From Prevotella sp. UBA5379 (GTDB lineage Bacteria; Bacteroidota; Bacteroidia; Bacteroidales; Bacteroidaceae), in the NCBI GenBank assembly GCA_002409785.1, contig DHOX01000023.1, forward strand, positions 1 through 62,251: a DNA stretch of 62,251 bases, read 5' to 3'. Both the position numbers and the translations under genes were made by a program. This document shows positions 1-7,782 of the stretch, piece after piece (the first letter of the stretch is position 1; every line of letters starts with the position of its first letter). Under the pieces are notes generated by a model. It saw only the letters and a program-made list of their open reading frames with translations, was not told the origin of the DNA and did not search any database.

Positions 1-282
1 GCGGTCATGATAGACCCCGTCCTGACTCTTCTCGCGCCTTCCCAATTCCCTTTCTATATGCTGGGTAGTTCTCAGTACCCCCCTGGGGGAAAGGGATGTC
101 CGCACCCCAATGCAACAATTCATGAAATTATGAACCGACTCAAAGCCCCACGGTTTTGTCTCAATGAGGGAAGACCGGCCGTCGACCCTGCCCACCTGCT
201 TACAGATACGCAAGATCGCTTCATCGATATTCTGCCTGCGATTACCCATATTGGAGCCCAGTCCTAAATAGATCTGATGCAT
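1..282 (-). CDS. folK: HPPK (6-hydroxymethyl-7,8-dihydropterin pyrophosphokinase), partial
   Basis: Transfers pyrophosphate from ATP to 6-hydroxymethyl-7,8-dihydropterin in cytoplasmic folate synthesis. The first 94 codons are visible; the gene runs off the left edge. The product begins MHQIYLGLGSNMGNR, the HPPK N-terminal strand and loop, followed by ETKPWGFES and, near the cut, a piece ending DGVYHDR, all typical of the family. The C-terminal DLDI-type metal-binding motif would lie outside the window. The ATG at 282 was chosen because the LGSN motif normally starts within the first ten residues, although the frame stays open upstream. It follows queA on the same strand with an 82-base gap and is probably its last operon neighbour. 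Not fully confirmable because incomplete. Confidence 0.88.
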   Translation of the reverse strand, partial: MHQIYLGLGSNMGNRRQNIDEAILRICKQVGRVDGRSSLIETKPWGFESVHNFMNCCIGVRTSLSPRGVLRTTQHIERELGRREKSQDGVYHDR

Positions 283-364
283 TTCAAAAACTTTAAAGCG
301 GACGGGAAGGAATGGTATCAAGCCAAAGGCTCTTCCGTAACCGTCTCATCCTGAGGACAGTCCT

Positions 365-1531
365 CTAATCGTTGACGATCAGAAGGGCATCCCCGAAACA
401 GCCGAATTGATAGCCGTTCTTGACCGCCATATTATAAGCTTCCATGACAAGATCATAGCCCCCGAAGGCTGCTGTGCTCATCAATAAAGGTGATTCCGGA
501 TGATAGAAATTGACGACCATACTGTCAGCCAGTCCGAAATCATAAGGCGGGAAGATAAACTTATTTGTCCAGCCCTTGTATTCCTTCAGGAGTCCGTCCG
601 TGCCCACAGCCGTTTCGGTAGCCTTGGCCACGCTTGCTCCTACGATGCAGACATGATGGCCCATTTTCTTAGCCTGGTTGACCGTGTCACAAGCCTCTTT
701 TCCGATCACCATTTCTTCCGAATCCATCTTATGTTTGGTCAGATCCTCCACCTCTATCTCGTGGAAGTTACCCAGTCCGCAGTGCAGAGTGATGAAAGCA
801 GAATGGATGCCCTTGATCTCCATCATCTTCATCAGTTCGCGGCTGAAGTGAAGGCCTGTAGCAGGAGCTGTCACCGCCCCTTCATTCTTAGCGAACACAC
901 ATTGGAAATTAACCAGGTCATCAGCCGTTGCATGATGATTCTCACGTCTGTCAATGATATATTTAGGCAGGGGAGCCTCTCCCAGGGCGAACAGGTTCCG
1001 CTTGAATTCCTCGTGAGGACTGTCATAGAGGAAGCGAAGTGTGCGGCCACGGCTGGTTGTGTTGTCGATGACCTCAGCAACCATCGTACCCGTATCGTCG
1101 AAAAAGAGTTTGTTGCCGATACGGATCTTGCGTGCAGGTTCCACGAGGACATCCCATAAACGCATCTCCTCATTGAGTTCCCGAAGGAGAAAGACCTCTA
1201 TTTTCGCATCCGTTTTCTCCTTGGTGCCATACAGGCGGGCCGGGAACACTTTCGTATCATTGAAGACAAAGGTATCTCCTTCGCCGAAATAATCAAGCAT
1301 ATCCCAGAAGGTAAGGAAATCACCCTTGACGGGTTTGCCTTTTGCCCCTTTCTTGAACATCTCTATCTTGCCCGATTTCTTATGCGCCACCATTAACCGG
1401 CATTCATCCGAACGCAGCACCGTAAAAGTCTCTTTCGTACCATCCGTTTTGGTAATCGAATGTTTAGACTGATGCGGATAAAGTGCAACCAGTTCATCCG
1501 GTAATTTAAATTTAAACTGAGATAGTTTCAT
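365..1531 (-). CDS. queA: S-adenosylmethionine:tRNA ribosyltransferase-isomerase
   Basis: Cytoplasmic enzyme of queuosine synthesis; it transfers and isomerises the ribosyl part of SAM onto 7-aminomethyl-7-deazaguanine in tRNA, giving epoxyqueuosine. The 388-residue product has the family features FNDTKVFPARLYG (about residue 90), the long FxxGxAPLPxYI-like segment (LGEAPLPKYIID), VTAPATGLHFS and LHCGLGNFHEIEVEDLTKHKMDSE, and a C-terminal FIFPPYDF. Length is within the usual QueA range. Its ATG overlaps the end of truB by four bases (ATGA), so the two are very probably translationally coupled within a tRNA-modification part of the ftsX-to-folK operon. Confidence 0.96.
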   Translation of the reverse strand: MKLSQFKFKLPDELVALYPHQSKHSITKTDGTKETFTVLRSDECRLMVAHKKSGKIEMFKKGAKGKPVKGDFLTFWDMLDYFGEGDTFVFNDTKVFPARLYGTKEKTDAKIEVFLLRELNEEMRLWDVLVEPARKIRIGNKLFFDDTGTMVAEVIDNTTSRGRTLRFLYDSPHEEFKRNLFALGEAPLPKYIIDRRENHHATADDLVNFQCVFAKNEGAVTAPATGLHFSRELMKMMEIKGIHSAFITLHCGLGNFHEIEVEDLTKHKMDSEEMVIGKEACDTVNQAKKMGHHVCIVGASVAKATETAVGTDGLLKEYKGWTNKFIFPPYDFGLADSMVVNFYHPESPLLMSTAAFGGYDLVMEAYNMAVKNGYQFGCFGDALLIVND

Positions 1532-2340
1532 ATCACTTCCTGTTCTCCTTTCTTTTCATGTAAAAGGTTTTCCAATTCGTTATCCTTAGGTTCTGTCACC
1601 TCCTCCAGCCACCTGTCAATATGATCAAAGTCTACACAATCAGCCACGGAGAATCCACTTGATCTCGTCCGCCGGAGTGAAGTCAGAAAAGCCCCGCTGT
1701 CAAGTTTCCTCCCTACATCACGGGCCAGAGCCCGGATATAAGTTCCTTTTCCGCACACCACCCGGATGGTCATCTGCATGGTTTCAGGATAAAAATCCAT
1801 CAGTTCGATCCGGTCTATATGGACGGGTTTGGGCTGCAGTACGACCTCCTTGCCAGCCCTTCGCAACTCATACGCCCGGTCACCTTTAATCTTGACTGCA
1901 CTGTAAGAAGGAGGAGTCTGAAGGATGTCCCCCGTAAAAGATTCCAGGACCGTAAGGATTCTGTCCCTTGTGATCTGTAGTGTTGGAAACGTATGATCTA
2001 CCGTTTGTTCCCGGTCATAACTCGGAGTAGTGGCCCCCAGTTGAAGCGTGGCAACATATTCCTTAGATCCCTGCTGCAGACGCTCGATCTGTTTGGTCAT
2101 CTTTCCCGTACAAAGGACCAGCACTCCTGTCGCCAAAGGGTCCAGCGTGCCTGCATGACCGATTTTCACGCGATGGTGCAAGCGCTTTTTCAGCAAGTAC
2201 CGGACATGGGCCAAAGCACCGAAACTGGATATTCTATAAGGTTTATCTATTGCAAAGATCGCTCCTTTCAAGAAATCTATTTTCCCGTTCTCTTCCACCT
2301 TCTCCATCCCGCTCAAAGGCCGTTCAGCCCGCAATGACAA
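1528..2340 (-). CDS. truB: tRNA pseudouridine(55) synthase
   Basis: Converts U55 of the T-loop of tRNA to pseudouridine. The 270-residue protein has the catalytic motif GHAGTLDPLATGVL near residue 60, with the nucleophilic Asp, then a PSYSAVKIKGDRAYELRRAG segment and VVCGKGTYIRALARDVG, both classic TruB motifs. The C-terminus ends in a short charged tail rather than a full PUA domain, as is common in Bacteroidetes. It overlaps the preceding uppP gene by 17 bases and the following queA by 4, so the three form a compact operon. Confidence 0.96.
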   Translation of the reverse strand: MSLRAERPLSGMEKVEENGKIDFLKGAIFAIDKPYRISSFGALAHVRYLLKKRLHHRVKIGHAGTLDPLATGVLVLCTGKMTKQIERLQQGSKEYVATLQLGATTPSYDREQTVDHTFPTLQITRDRILTVLESFTGDILQTPPSYSAVKIKGDRAYELRRAGKEVVLQPKPVHIDRIELMDFYPETMQMTIRVVCGKGTYIRALARDVGRKLDSGAFLTSLRRTRSSGFSVADCVDFDHIDRWLEEVTEPKDNELENLLHEKKGEQEVI

Positions 2341-3154
2341 GAGAATGACCTGTAGCCAGAAGGATCAGGATGATTGCACCGATGATAATACGATACCATC
2401 CGAAAGGCCTGAACCCATGCTTCATGAGAAAACCGACAAACCATTTCATGGCCAGCATAGCTACCACAAAAGCGATGGCACACCCTAAGACCAATAAAAA
2501 AATATTATGAGAGGTGGCCCACGTGGTCCCCGCCTTCAGCATGTCAAGAAGATCCAGGAGGGTTGCTCCGGCCATGGTAGGCACTGCGAGGAAGAAGGAA
2601 AACTCCGCTGCGCGCTTCCGCGTCAGTTTCTGGGCCATGCCCCCTACTATCGTTGCCATACTGCGGCTGACGCCCGGAATCACGGAGATGCACTGGAACA
2701 GTCCGATCATAAACGCGCGTTTGGTAGTCACCTTATTCTGATCTGTTCCCTTATTAAAGATCCGGTCAACAAACAGCATGAAGATACCTCCGATGACCAG
2801 CATGACCGCCACGACATTCACGCTGTCAAGCAGAAAGTCCAGCAGTCCGCTCTCCTTAGCGAACAGTCCGATAAAAACGGCCGGGATAACCCCTATGATC
2901 AACAACCCATAGAACTTCATCTTTTGCAGGAACTCCTTCCTGTTGCGCATCTGGAAGAAATGCTTCCAATACAAGCAGACCACAGAAAGGATAGCGCCAA
3001 ACTGTATGATAAAGGTAAAGGCATGCACGAATGGATCCCCCTGGCGTACACCCAGGAGATTCTGTGCAATAATCATGTGACCGGTAGAAGAAACAGGAAG
3101 GAATTCCGTCAATCCCTCGACAATAGAGATGATAATAGTCTGAAATAAAGTCAT
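2324..3154 (-). CDS. uppP: Undecaprenyl-diphosphate phosphatase
   Basis: Integral inner-membrane enzyme (BacA family) that dephosphorylates undecaprenyl pyrophosphate, recycling the lipid carrier for peptidoglycan and other surface polymers. The 276-residue protein has the two signature motifs EGLTEFLPVSSTGHM (about residue 14) and PGVSRSMATI (about residue 160), and around eight hydrophobic segments. Over-activity of this family is associated with bacitracin resistance. It lies between the DUF3098 gene and truB on the minus strand; the 17-base overlap with truB suggests coupling. Confidence 0.96.
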   Translation of the reverse strand: MTLFQTIIISIVEGLTEFLPVSSTGHMIIAQNLLGVRQGDPFVHAFTFIIQFGAILSVVCLYWKHFFQMRNRKEFLQKMKFYGLLIIGVIPAVFIGLFAKESGLLDFLLDSVNVVAVMLVIGGIFMLFVDRIFNKGTDQNKVTTKRAFMIGLFQCISVIPGVSRSMATIVGGMAQKLTRKRAAEFSFFLAVPTMAGATLLDLLDMLKAGTTWATSHNIFLLVLGCAIAFVVAMLAMKWFVGFLMKHGFRPFGWYRIIIGAIILILLATGHSLVIAG

Positions 3155-3174
3155 AAGAAAATACCGATGATCAA

Positions 3175-3471
3175 TTAATGTTTATCAATAGAAGAATCTT
3201 TCTCCCCCTGAACATCTTTGATTTCAGGCATTTTGTCAGCTTTCTGAGGATCTTTTGGTCTTCTGGCGACAGCATAAATCATAGACAAAAAGCCGATCAG
3301 ACACACTACAGGAGCGACCTTGATCCTCCTAACGCTGAATATTGACGGCTCAAAATGAGTTTCATTAGAACCCGGTCCGGCCATCAGCACAAAACCGATG
3401 ACGACAATCAACATACCGACAGCCAGCAAAATGAAGTTGACTTTATCGAATGCATAATTTCTTTTATCCAT
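3175..3471 (-). CDS. DUF3098 small membrane protein
   Basis: A 98-residue protein with two hydrophobic segments (about residues 11-31 and 45-65) and a charged C-terminal tail ending DSSIDKH. It matches the Bacteroidetes DUF3098 family in layout (FxxxNF-ILLAVGMLIVVIGFVLM, then ...SVRRIKVAPVVCLIGF). I chose the ATG of MDKRNYAFDKVNF rather than an in-frame start 13 codons upstream, because family members begin there and the upstream codons fall in the ftsX intergenic gap. Function unknown; placement directly after ftsX is a conserved arrangement in this phylum and suggests an envelope or division role, which is inference. Confidence 0.88.
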   Translation of the reverse strand: MDKRNYAFDKVNFILLAVGMLIVVIGFVLMAGPGSNETHFEPSIFSVRRIKVAPVVCLIGFLSMIYAVARRPKDPQKADKMPEIKDVQGEKDSSIDKH

Positions 3472-3516
3472 AATTTTAATGATTTCTTTTATTTTACTCA
3501 AGAGAAGCACACTCCC

Positions 3517-4395
3517 TCAAATTTTATACAACTCTCCAGCCTTCATTTTCAAGAACTTATTCACTGAAATGCTTGCACAAATAGCCGTTATAATGATTCC
3601 GAACAGGAATACCGCAGCCCCCGTAATAGCCATCTCCCGCCAGGTCATGATCGTAAGGATTCCCGGTTCATAACGATAGAGCGCATAGACGCCACAGCCC
3701 AGGACTGCACAGGACAACACCGCAGCGACCAGTCCGATAAGGATGGCATCCGTGATGAAAGGCCTTCGGATAAATCCCCACGAAGCTCCTACGAGCTTCA
3801 TGGTATGGATGGAAAATCTGCGCGAGTAGATGCCCAGACGAACGGTATTGCTGATCAAGGAGAAGGACACGAAAGTGAGCAGCACAGCAATAACGAGCAA
3901 GATGACGCTGATTTTCGCAATGTTCTGATTGACCTCATTGATCAAGTCCTTCTGATAATCAATCTCGCTGACTTTCGGATAAGTCTTCAGTTCCCTGGAG
4001 ATCCATCTGAGGGAATCATCATTCGCATAATTACCTTTCACCGTAATCTCAATGGAAGAAAGGAAAGGGTTCACGCCGGCAAACTCACTCGGATTCGTCC
4101 CCAGCTCCTTCGTCCCTTCCCTCAAGGCTTCTTCCTTGCTGACATAATGGAGACTATTCACATAAGGACGGACTTTCAACTTATTACAGATCTGCTGAGC
4201 TTCGGGAGAGGTCATATCCTGATCCAGCATAATCTGGACCACGAAATTCTCCTTCACATAGGTCGACAGGTTCCGCGCCAGGAGCGTAGAGCATACGACC
4301 AATCCTAACAAGACGAGCACCATGGCAGTACTTATACATAAAGTAACAACCTGTAATCCATGATGATTGCGGGTTCTCTGACGATTCTTTCCCAT
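3517..4395 (-). CDS. ftsX: Cell division protein FtsX
   Basis: Permease-like partner of FtsE, which in other bacteria controls peptidoglycan hydrolases at the division septum. The 292-residue product has an N-terminal transmembrane helix (about 20-42), a periplasmic FtsX extracellular domain (about 50-155), then three transmembrane helices in the FtsX-type permease domain, with the typical SISVNKFLKMK end. No ftsE is adjacent, as is usual in Bacteroidales where ftsE lies elsewhere. It is the first gene of the minus-strand run ftsX-DUF3098-uppP-truB-queA-folK. Confidence 0.93.
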   Translation of the reverse strand: MGKNRQRTRNHHGLQVVTLCISTAMVLVLLGLVVCSTLLARNLSTYVKENFVVQIMLDQDMTSPEAQQICNKLKVRPYVNSLHYVSKEEALREGTKELGTNPSEFAGVNPFLSSIEITVKGNYANDDSLRWISRELKTYPKVSEIDYQKDLINEVNQNIAKISVILLVIAVLLTFVSFSLISNTVRLGIYSRRFSIHTMKLVGASWGFIRRPFITDAILIGLVAAVLSCAVLGCGVYALYRYEPGILTIMTWREMAITGAAVFLFGIIITAICASISVNKFLKMKAGELYKI

Positions 4396-4498
4396 CCTTA
4401 ATCAAGGGCTATTTTAGAAATATCTGCTTCATGCCGCTCATGATCTTCCTCTCTGAAAGAAGCTTCAAGAAAAGAGCAACATTCACCTATTTAGGTTG

Positions 4499-4506
4499 CA
4501 AATATA
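4499..4506 (-). promoter_or_regulatory. Putative -7 element for the ftsX operon
   Basis: The minus strand reads TATATTTG here, matching the Bacteroidetes TAnnTTTG -7 box, about 105 bases upstream of the ftsX start. A clear TTTG -33 element is not evident at the expected spacing, so this is only a partial match. Confidence 0.45.
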
Positions 4507-4590
4507 CGATAAAAGCTTTTAAAACACGACCGTTTAACGAGTATTAACACGGAAAATACAGATTGGAAAGTCTGATTCAAATTAATTTCA

Positions 4591-4598
4591 TACCTTTG
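4591..4598 (+). promoter_or_regulatory. Putative -7 element for the radical SAM gene
   Basis: TACCTTTG matches the Bacteroidetes TAnnTTTG consensus, 50 bases upstream of the ATG at 4649. The upstream -33 element is weak (TTGG near 4563). Confidence 0.6.
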
Positions 4599-4648
4599 TA
4601 GTATGATCGCAAAGATTATATCTAACAATATCTAATTCTTGGACAACA

Positions 4649-5428
4649 ATGAGCACAGTTATCTATTCATCCCCTATATATGGTCCGGTACACAGTCGGA
4701 GATTAGGACTTTCCCTGGGCATCAACCTGATGCCTGCAGATGGAAAGATCTGCAATTTCGACTGCATCTACTGTGAGTGTGGATTCAACAAAGACCGGAA
4801 GACGGTCACCCGGCGGCCTACGCGGGAAGAAATCTCTGCCGCCCTGGAAGCAAAGCTAAAGGAAATGCACGAGCGGAACGAGCATCCGGACGTGCTTACG
4901 TTTGCAGGGAATGGGGAGCCTACCGGTCATCCCGACTTTGCCGGAATCATCAATGATACCATAGAATTGCGCGACCGGTTCTGCCCTCAGGCTAAAATCT
5001 CCGTATTGAGCAATTCCACCCAGATCTTCCGGGGGGATGTGCACGGGGCACTGATGAAAGTAGACAATAACATCCTTAAACTGGACACTGTCAACCCGAA
5101 ATACATCCAGTTAGTAAACCGTCCGACGAACCCCAATTACCATGTCCGGAGAATCATCGAAGGCCTGGAGAGTTTCCACGGCCGCCTCATCATCCAGACG
5201 ATGTTCATGAAAGGTACCATCGATGGGAAAAACGTGGACAACACGGGCGACGAATATGTCAAGCCATGGATCAAGGCCCTTGTAGACATCTCCCCCAAGG
5301 AAGTCATGATCTATACCATCGCACGGGAGACTCCCGACCAGGATCTCAGGAAAGCCACCCCGGAAGAGTTGAATGCTATCCGGGACCGGGTCAAGCTTGA
5401 GGGATTAATGTGTACAGCCTCATACTGA
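4649..5428 (+). CDS. Radical SAM protein of unknown substrate
   Basis: A 259-residue radical SAM protein. The cluster-binding motif is CNFDCIYCEC near residue 35, with the three Cys in CxxxCxxC spacing, preceded by the subfamily-typical GPVHSRRLGLSLGIN. Later motifs include FAGNGEPTGHPDF (GGE-like SAM-contacting motif) and LSNST. This resembles the stand-alone Fe-S oxidoreductases found widely in Bacteroidetes and Thermotogae, with no substrate assigned here. It is flanked by oppositely oriented operons and is monocistronic, so the context gives no clue to function. Confidence 0.88.
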   Translation: MSTVIYSSPIYGPVHSRRLGLSLGINLMPADGKICNFDCIYCECGFNKDRKTVTRRPTREEISAALEAKLKEMHERNEHPDVLTFAGNGEPTGHPDFAGIINDTIELRDRFCPQAKISVLSNSTQIFRGDVHGALMKVDNNILKLDTVNPKYIQLVNRPTNPNYHVRRIIEGLESFHGRLIIQTMFMKGTIDGKNVDNTGDEYVKPWIKALVDISPKEVMIYTIARETPDQDLRKATPEELNAIRDRVKLEGLMCTASY

Positions 5429-5455
5429 TATCCCCGGCTCTCCCGGCACAGCTCA

Positions 5456-6295
5456 TCACCAGGTCTTCCCGATAATTCCCAGTTGGGACGCATTGATAAA
5501 ATCAACGATATTACGGATCTGAGGTCCATCCGGCACCTGGTTCTTGATTTGCAGAACAGCATCCAGGATACTGTTCTGGCCATGAAACACGAGGCGATAA
5601 GCATTTGCTATATGATTCTGAACTTTCTGCTCCACTCCGTAGGAAGTCATCATCACCGAGTTGATCCCATTATACCGTGCCGGATTACCACCAGCGATTA
5701 CATAAGGTGGAATATCCTTCGAGAATGTTGACCCGGCCTGGATCATCGACCCTTCTCCCACGCGGGTGCCCCCGTTTTCAATAACACTGGACGAGAAGAT
5801 CACCCGGTCAGCAATCTGACAGTCTCCGGCGATCTTAGTACCATACCCGAACACACATTTATCCCCTATCTTGGTATCATGGGAGATATGAGTACCTTCC
5901 ATCAGGAAATTATGATTGCCGATGACCGTCTGGCCGCCGGTATGGGAAGCACGGTTAATGACGATGTTTTCCCGGAAGATATTATGATTGCCGATGATCA
6001 ACTCCGTTTCCTCACCTTTGAAACTGAAATCCTGTGGGAGTGCGCCAAGCACCGTATTCTGGCAAATGATATTATCACTCCCCAGTTGGGTACCACTCAT
6101 CACACTCACGTTCGGAAAGAGCATACAATGGTCACCGATGATAATCTTGCCCGACATACTCACATTCGAGTAGATCGTCACATGATCACCGATGACGACA
6201 TTTCCTGCAATGAAGACAAAGGGGCCGATGGTCACATCATCACCCATTTTCACCTCAGGCCCGATAACCGCACGATCACTTATTTTATTTGCCAT
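5456..6295 (-). CDS. LpxA-like acyltransferase (UDP-GlcNAc O-acyltransferase paralogue)
   Basis: A left-handed beta-helix hexapeptide-repeat protein of 279 residues with the LpxA layout: repeats over residues 1-190, then DIPPYVIAGGNPARYNGIN and a helical C-terminal cap. LpxA moves a 3-hydroxyacyl chain from acyl-ACP to UDP-GlcNAc in lipid A synthesis. By eye against E. coli LpxA, the catalytic base His125 is kept (THISHDT) and the PQDF segment matches, but the TAVHQF stretch carrying His144 is replaced (SVIENGG). It is not next to lpxD/lpxC-fabZ but is the last gene of an RND efflux operon, 13 bases after the outer-membrane factor. It may be an LpxA paralogue with altered specificity; the housekeeping role cannot be excluded. 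Confidence 0.82.
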   Translation of the reverse strand: MANKISDRAVIGPEVKMGDDVTIGPFVFIAGNVVIGDHVTIYSNVSMSGKIIIGDHCMLFPNVSVMSGTQLGSDNIICQNTVLGALPQDFSFKGEETELIIGNHNIFRENIVINRASHTGGQTVIGNHNFLMEGTHISHDTKIGDKCVFGYGTKIAGDCQIADRVIFSSSVIENGGTRVGEGSMIQAGSTFSKDIPPYVIAGGNPARYNGINSVMMTSYGVEQKVQNHIANAYRLVFHGQNSILDAVLQIKNQVPDGPQIRNIVDFINASQLGIIGKTW

Positions 6296-6308
6296 ATTGA
6301 ACGAAATC

Positions 6309-7769
6309 TTAATGTTTTATTTTCGAAACGCGGGCAGAATCAGCAGCCTGAACCTCAGCCTGCTCATTAGCCATATAGAGTTCACCGGATCCCCCTCCTA
6401 ACGCAGAGTAGAGGTCGACGACAGCCTGCATCTTATAGAAGTCATCAGCCACCTTAGAGAGTTCCACATTGAGAAGGCTGGACTGAGCCTGGATCACTTC
6501 GAGATAGGTCGTATTGGACTGTCCCATCAAGGCTCTCGTATCCTCAACATTTTTCTTCAGCACTTCGATCTGCTTGGCTTCAATAGCGCCCTTCTCTGCC
6601 GAAGAATTGTACAGGACGAGGGCATTGCTGACCTCACTGCCTGCTTTCAGAATTGCATTCTGCCAGTTGTTGAAGGCGATCTGATACTGGTCCTTCGCCA
6701 CCTTCAGTCCGGCGACCAGTTGGCCTTTCATGAAGATCGGCTGCGTCAGGGATCCGACAGCCGAGAGGAGCCATTTCCCCGGATTGACAATCCCCAGACC
6801 ACTGCTATTGGTAAAAGCTCCACTGGCCGAAATATTCAGCACCGGATAAAACCGGCTGCGAGCCTCCTCTACATTATAGAAACATCCGGCAAGGGCCATC
6901 TCCTCTGCATGCACGTCAGCACGATTACGCAGCAACTGGATACCTATGCCCGTAGAAAACTCCGATGGCAGGCTCTCATGGTCCAGTTGTCCCCGCGGAA
7001 TAGAATGAGCCGGCTCACCGAGCAGGATGGAAAGAGAATTTTCCGTCTCCCGGATCTGGCGCAGCAGATCAGTCTTCTGCGCGAGCACGGAATAATAGTT
7101 GGCTTCCGCACTTTCCACACCGGTAGAGCGGACACGTCCCAACTCCTTTTCAGCCTTCATGATGTCCCAGGTACTCTTCGTCAGCCCTGCCATATCATCG
7201 ACCATCTTCACTTGCTTGTCCAGCATCTCCAACGTATAATACAGATTGGCGATATTTTCAATCAACTGAGTCTGCACTCCCACCTGATAGTCCTTCCTTT
7301 CCAGAAGAGCCATCTGGGTACTACGCTTTGAGGCAGTAAGTGTGCCGAAAATATCAGCATCCCAACTTGCATTTACGGGTAAGGAATAGATCTTGCTGGC
7401 CTTATTCCCGTCCCATGAAGAGATCGTACCCTTAGGAGTAAGCGTAAACCCAGGCAGGAAAGCCAACTTTGCAGCCTTGAGTTGTGTCTCTGCGATCTGT
7501 ACGTTGACAGCAGCGTTCAGCAGATCCGGATTATTATGCAAAGCCCTCTCAATCAGGTTCTGGAGCAACGGATCCGTGAAGACAGAACGCCAAGGCATGT
7601 TGCCAAAACTGGCCGTATCCTTTGCCGTCAGCGTGTCCCCGCGGGAAACGCCATCACGGAAAATCCCCCTGGCATTCACATCCGGACGCGTGTAAGTTCC
7701 GTAAAGGCTCTTGCAGCCGGCAAGAGCCAGGACTGCAAGACCTATAACGATCATATTTGATTTCTTCAT
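6309..7769 (-). CDS. RND efflux outer-membrane factor (TolC/OprM-type lipoprotein)
   Basis: Outer-membrane channel of a tripartite efflux pump. The 486-residue product starts MKKSNMIVIGLAVLALAGC, a lipoprotein signal with lipobox LAGC, and then shows the NodT/OprM family layout: NPDLLNAAVNVQIAETQLKAA-type helical repeats, RADVHAEEMALAG near residue 300, and SGLGIVNPGKWLLSAVGSLTQPIF. The ATG at 7769 is preferred to one 16 codons upstream because only it gives a proper signal peptide and it avoids overlap with the pump gene. It lies 13 bases after the pump gene and 13 bases before the LpxA-like gene. Confidence 0.94.
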   Translation of the reverse strand: MKKSNMIVIGLAVLALAGCKSLYGTYTRPDVNARGIFRDGVSRGDTLTAKDTASFGNMPWRSVFTDPLLQNLIERALHNNPDLLNAAVNVQIAETQLKAAKLAFLPGFTLTPKGTISSWDGNKASKIYSLPVNASWDADIFGTLTASKRSTQMALLERKDYQVGVQTQLIENIANLYYTLEMLDKQVKMVDDMAGLTKSTWDIMKAEKELGRVRSTGVESAEANYYSVLAQKTDLLRQIRETENSLSILLGEPAHSIPRGQLDHESLPSEFSTGIGIQLLRNRADVHAEEMALAGCFYNVEEARSRFYPVLNISASGAFTNSSGLGIVNPGKWLLSAVGSLTQPIFMKGQLVAGLKVAKDQYQIAFNNWQNAILKAGSEVSNALVLYNSSAEKGAIEAKQIEVLKKNVEDTRALMGQSNTTYLEVIQAQSSLLNVELSKVADDFYKMQAVVDLYSALGGGSGELYMANEQAEVQAADSARVSKIKH

Positions 7770-7782
7770 AACTGTATTTTCC

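Noticed and set aside
7..267. Plus-strand 86-codon frame at the left edge
   Set aside because: It is antisense to the start of folK, whose sequence matches a known family; the plus-strand peptide has no protein-like features.
500..1159. Plus-strand 219-codon frame opposite queA
   Set aside because: Shadow of queA on the opposite strand, with no recognisable domain.
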